From Clostridia bacterium (lineage in GTDB: Bacteria > Bacillota_A > Clostridia > Lachnospirales > Cellulosilyticaceae), in assembly GCA_029239935.1 (NCBI GenBank), contig JARBTY010000129.1, positions 1 through 8,536 of the forward strand: a stretch of 8,536 bases of DNA, given 5' to 3'. The position numbers and the translations under genes are program-made. Every line of letters starts with the position of its first letter. The stretch's first letter is position 1. Positions 6,621 to 8,536 of the stretch are shown here, piece by piece. Under the pieces are notes generated by a model. It made no database searches and was not told the origin of the DNA. It saw only the letters and a program-made list of their open reading frames with translations.

Positions 6621-7147
6621 TATCCATTTCCTTTCAGCTGTCTTATAAGATATACCTTAAGCTTCATGGCATCAAAGGCATAGGCTATAAGTACAAAGAT
6701 TACTGCACTTCCAATAGGCTGGAGCGCTGCTGCCGGTATCCCTATAATAGCTACTATAAAATTCCCAAATATAATACCCTCCGCTATAGCATACCCAGCA
6801 AGACCTGTTATGCCTGCCAAAATAAGGGCTGCAATATTACGTTTACAAATAAACTTTCCTGCTTGTGATGTGAAAAATGCCGCGAGTAATGGTTTGATAA
6901 TCATAGTTGGAATGATCCATACAGCACCTCCTGGGGTCATAAAGTCCGCAAGCCCTGCTCCTATTGCTCCGCTGATCATGGCATACGGCATAGGTAAAAT
7001 ACACGCTGCCAGATAAAGGGCTGCATCCCCCACATGAATGATACGATTGTTAATACCTAGCGGAATATTCATACGGGTTGCTATAAATATAAGGGCGGCA
7101 AATAATGCTGTCATAATCATAAGTCTGGTTTTTTCTGATTGTTTCAT
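6620..7147 (-). CDS. ECF transporter substrate-binding (S) component, probably for a B6 vitamer
   Basis: The 175-residue protein is strongly hydrophobic, with about five to six membrane helices (from TALFAALIFIATRM to SAVIFVLIAYAF) and the S-component pattern of NRIIHVGDAALYLAA followed by GAIGAGLADF. It resembles the TIGR04002-type ECF S components of Clostridia. Such proteins bind a vitamin and work with a shared energising module (EcfA, EcfA', EcfT) encoded elsewhere. Its start codon overlaps the stop of the pyridoxal kinase by one base, which argues for import of pyridoxine or a relative (a PdxU-like role); this is inference from the neighbour. Another pyrimidine or thiamin-related substrate is possible. 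Confidence 0.8.
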   Translation of the reverse strand: MKQSEKTRLMIMTALFAALIFIATRMNIPLGINNRIIHVGDAALYLAACILPMPYAMISGAIGAGLADFMTPGGAVWIIPTMIIKPLLAAFFTSQAGKFICKRNIAALILAGITGLAGYAIAEGIIFGNFIVAIIGIPAAALQPIGSAVIFVLIAYAFDAMKLKVYLIRQLKGNG

Positions 7148-7977
7148 TATATTTCCATCTCCTTTAAAAATATTTCATACATAATGCCTTCGTTAGTGTC
7201 TAAGCCATATTGAGCTGTATACTCAATGGCCTTAGCGATAAATTCAGTCGCTATACGGATGCTTTCTTCTAGTGCATAGCCTTCCACCAGATACCCGCAT
7301 ACTATAGATGCAAAAATATCTCCTGTACCGCTGTACGAAATTTGATTGTAGACTGTACTCACTTCCATATAGTGATTTTTTTCAAAATCCATTCCTATGT
7401 TAAATAAATATTTAGGAAACCTGCTGTCTGTCGCCCCTGTAATAATGATTTTTTTCGGACCTATAGCCGCAAGTTTGCCCGCACATTCTAGAAGCCTTTC
7501 CTTATTAATGCCCTCTTTCTCAACATCATACCCCGTCAAAAGTGAAAACTCGGTAAAATTGGGGGTAATAACATCTGCATATTGAATCAGTTTTTTCATT
7601 TGTTGTGGATAAGTCTGTGGGTAAATAGGATAAAGTTTGCCGCCATCCCCCATGACAGGATCTATCATCACTAAGGTCTTCTCCGTTTTGAACTGCTGTA
7701 TAAAATCAACAAGGATTTCTATCTGCTGGTCTGAACCTAAAAAGCCAGAATATATCGCATCAAAGGTGTACCCAATCTCTTTCCAGTGGGAATAGTAGGC
7801 TTTCATATAAGATGTAAAGTCTAAAAATGAAAAGCTATTAAACCCTGTCTGATTAGACAAAATAGCTGTAGGCAGCGGACAAGGCTGCATTTTTAACACA
7901 GATAAAATGGAAATAGCTGCATTTAAAGAGCATCTTCCTATACCTGATAGATCATGAATAACTGCTACCTTTTTCAT
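7147..7977 (-). CDS. pdxY: Pyridoxal/pyridoxamine kinase
   Basis: The 276-residue cytoplasmic kinase belongs to the ribokinase-like PdxK/PdxY group and phosphorylates a B6 vitamer with ATP, trapping it and feeding pyridoxal 5'-phosphate. Visible signatures are the opening AVIHDLSGIGRCS at 5-17, DPVMGD at 106-111, ITPNFTEFSLLTG at 137-149, and SGTGD at 216-220 with the catalytic base Asp220. The frame is open for 16 codons further upstream, but the start at 7977 is preferred because AAAGGAGA precedes it and the protein then begins MKKVAVIHDL as in relatives. A distinction between PdxK and PdxY, or from the hydroxymethylpyrimidine kinase ThiD, cannot be made fully by eye; the GIGRCS segment favours PdxY. 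First gene of a three-gene coupled operon. Confidence 0.88.
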   Translation of the reverse strand: MKKVAVIHDLSGIGRCSLNAAISILSVLKMQPCPLPTAILSNQTGFNSFSFLDFTSYMKAYYSHWKEIGYTFDAIYSGFLGSDQQIEILVDFIQQFKTEKTLVMIDPVMGDGGKLYPIYPQTYPQQMKKLIQYADVITPNFTEFSLLTGYDVEKEGINKERLLECAGKLAAIGPKKIIITGATDSRFPKYLFNIGMDFEKNHYMEVSTVYNQISYSGTGDIFASIVCGYLVEGYALEESIRIATEFIAKAIEYTAQYGLDTNEGIMYEIFLKEMEI

Positions 7978-8010
7978 ATCTTCTCCTTTTAATATACTGT
8001 TTAAGATTAG

Positions 8011-8028
8011 ATTGTATCGAAACAATTC
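8011..8028. promoter_or_regulatory. Palindromic element before the pyridoxal kinase, copy 1
   Basis: ATTGTATCGAAACAATTC has ATTGT and ACAAT as inverted arms. It is identical at 16 of 18 positions to 8116-8133 and lies 34 bases before the kinase start. Probably a regulator binding site; the protein is not known (a MocR-type PdxR is a guess from the gene function). Confidence 0.5.
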
Positions 8029-8055
8029 TTCCGTATGATTAATTGATTAGTTGTA

Positions 8056-8083
8056 TTTTTACATATCACAAGGTTTTAGTCAA
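8056..8083 (-). promoter_or_regulatory. Weak candidate promoter of the pyridoxal kinase operon
   Basis: TTGACT (8083-8078) with a 16-base spacer and TAAAAA (8061-8056) on the minus strand. The -35 box is good, the -10 box poor. It lies between the two copies of the palindromic element. A TACAAT -10-like sequence also overlaps copy 2. Confidence 0.35.
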
Positions 8084-8115
8084 TATGCAGACGAGCCTAA
8101 GATTCTAAATCTATT

Positions 8116-8133
8116 ATTGTATCGTTACAATTC
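8116..8133. promoter_or_regulatory. Palindromic element before the pyridoxal kinase, copy 2
   Basis: ATTGTATCGTTACAATTC contains a perfect inverted pair ATTGTA/TACAAT around four bases. It lies exactly 105 bases from copy 1, ten turns of B-DNA, so one regulator could bind both on the same face. Confidence 0.5.
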
Positions 8134-8137
8134 GCTC

Positions 8138-8186
8138 TATTGTTTGCAATGTACTTTATTGTTTACAATGTACTTTATTGTTTACA
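8138..8186. repeat. Tandem 19-bp repeat, 2.6 copies
   Basis: Units 8138-8156 and 8157-8175 differ at a single base (TATTGTTT[G/A]CAATGTACTT), followed by 11 bases of a third (8176-8186). The second unit contains the palindrome ATTGTTTACAAT, related to the arms of the elements at 8011 and 8116. It directly precedes the thioredoxin reductase terminator (upstream side of the kinase operon). Confidence 0.7.
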
Positions 8187-8190
8187 CAGC

Positions 8191-8226
8191 AAAAAGGCTG
8201 CCTTTGTTAGGATACAAAAGACAGCC
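8191..8226 (-). terminator. Terminator after thioredoxin reductase
   Basis: On the minus strand GGCTGTCTTTTG pairs with CAAAGGCAGCC, and a run of five T follows. It lies 21 bases after the stop of the reductase gene, a standard intrinsic terminator. Confidence 0.85.
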
Positions 8227-8246
8227 CTTGTGCTCTACTTAATTAA

Positions 8247-8536
8247 TTAGATGGTCAAAATATATTTTTCAGCTTGATAAACACAGATGGCTCCATCTGC
8301 TGCTGCTGTAATAATCTGTCTTAATTCCTTATCACGAATATCGCCGGCTGCAAAAACCCCTTGTTTATTGGTCTCACATTTCTCATTCGCTTCAATATAC
8401 CCTTGCTCATTAAGATCTACTATGCCTCTCACCAATTGGGTGGATGGTATGCTTCCCACTGCCACAAAAAGTCCTTGCACATCGATATCTCTTTCTGCCC
8501 GGTTATTGACATGGGTTATTTCTATCCCTGTTAATT
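8247..8536 (-). CDS. trxB: Thioredoxin reductase, C-terminal part (5' end beyond the window)
   Basis: The last 95 residues are visible and the frame stays open to the right edge; the GTG at 8480 is internal and not the start. The segment carries FVAVGSIPST (end of the NADPH domain) and GVFAAGDIRDKELRQIITAAADGA, the FAD-binding C-terminal signature of thioredoxin-disulfide reductases, ending in a short AEKYIL tail. The enzyme passes electrons from NADPH through FAD to thioredoxin in the cytoplasm. The redox CxxC lies outside the window, so a ferredoxin- or AhpF-type relative is not fully excluded. Confidence 0.88.
   Translation of the reverse strand, partial: LTGIEITHVNNRAERDIDVQGLFVAVGSIPSTQLVRGIVDLNEQGYIEANEKCETNKQGVFAAGDIRDKELRQIITAAADGAICVYQAEKYILTI

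Noticed and set aside
7978..8025. Upstream ATG extending the pyridoxal kinase by 16 residues
   Set aside because: The extension contains the ribosome site of the internal start and overlaps a palindromic element; relatives begin at the internal start.
8138..8186. CRISPR array
   Set aside because: The units are contiguous with no spacers and only 2.6 copies; it is a simple tandem repeat.

Overview
The window is AT-rich, has Clostridia-style strong ribosome sites (AAAGGAGG-like), and its proteins look like those of anaerobic, low-GC Firmicutes. A Lachnospiraceae/Cellulosilyticum-like organism is a reasonable guess, but nothing here fixes the species. One part of the window is accessory-like (1-3388) and the rest is metabolic (3389-8536).

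Left part: a secreted subtilisin-family (S8) protease on the minus strand covers 1-1979 and runs off the left edge. It starts with TTG, has a near-consensus promoter, and carries a perfect 17-bp inverted repeat in its predicted 5' leader. From about 2106 to 3388 there is no intact gene. This stretch holds a terminator-like hairpin, a good plus-strand promoter, a short inverted repeat, a decayed fragment resembling the N-terminal part of an IS4-type transposase, and then, at about 3028-3207 and probably to about 3265, a strongly structured plus-strand element. That element has a 14-position closing stem and several internal hairpins and is best explained as an unrecognised non-coding RNA. A 26-bp stem-loop terminator separates it from the next operon.

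Middle part: kduI and kduD (minus strand, one operon) encode two consecutive steps in the breakdown of unsaturated uronates from pectin or similar polysaccharides. They are divergently transcribed from a FadR-type GntR regulator. The intergenic region has two clear promoters, and an 18-bp element occurs once at the predicted start point of each (16/18 identical). These are likely operators through which the regulator controls both itself and the kdu operon.

Right part: three minus-strand genes overlap by one base each (TAATG): a pyridoxal/pyridoxamine kinase, an ECF-transporter-like substrate-binding membrane protein, and a small radical SAM protein of the TatD-associated type. The kinase suggests that the membrane protein imports a vitamin B6 compound. 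Upstream lie two 18-bp palindromic elements exactly 105 bp apart and a 19-bp tandem repeat, probably regulatory. The right edge holds the C-terminal end of a thioredoxin reductase and its terminator.
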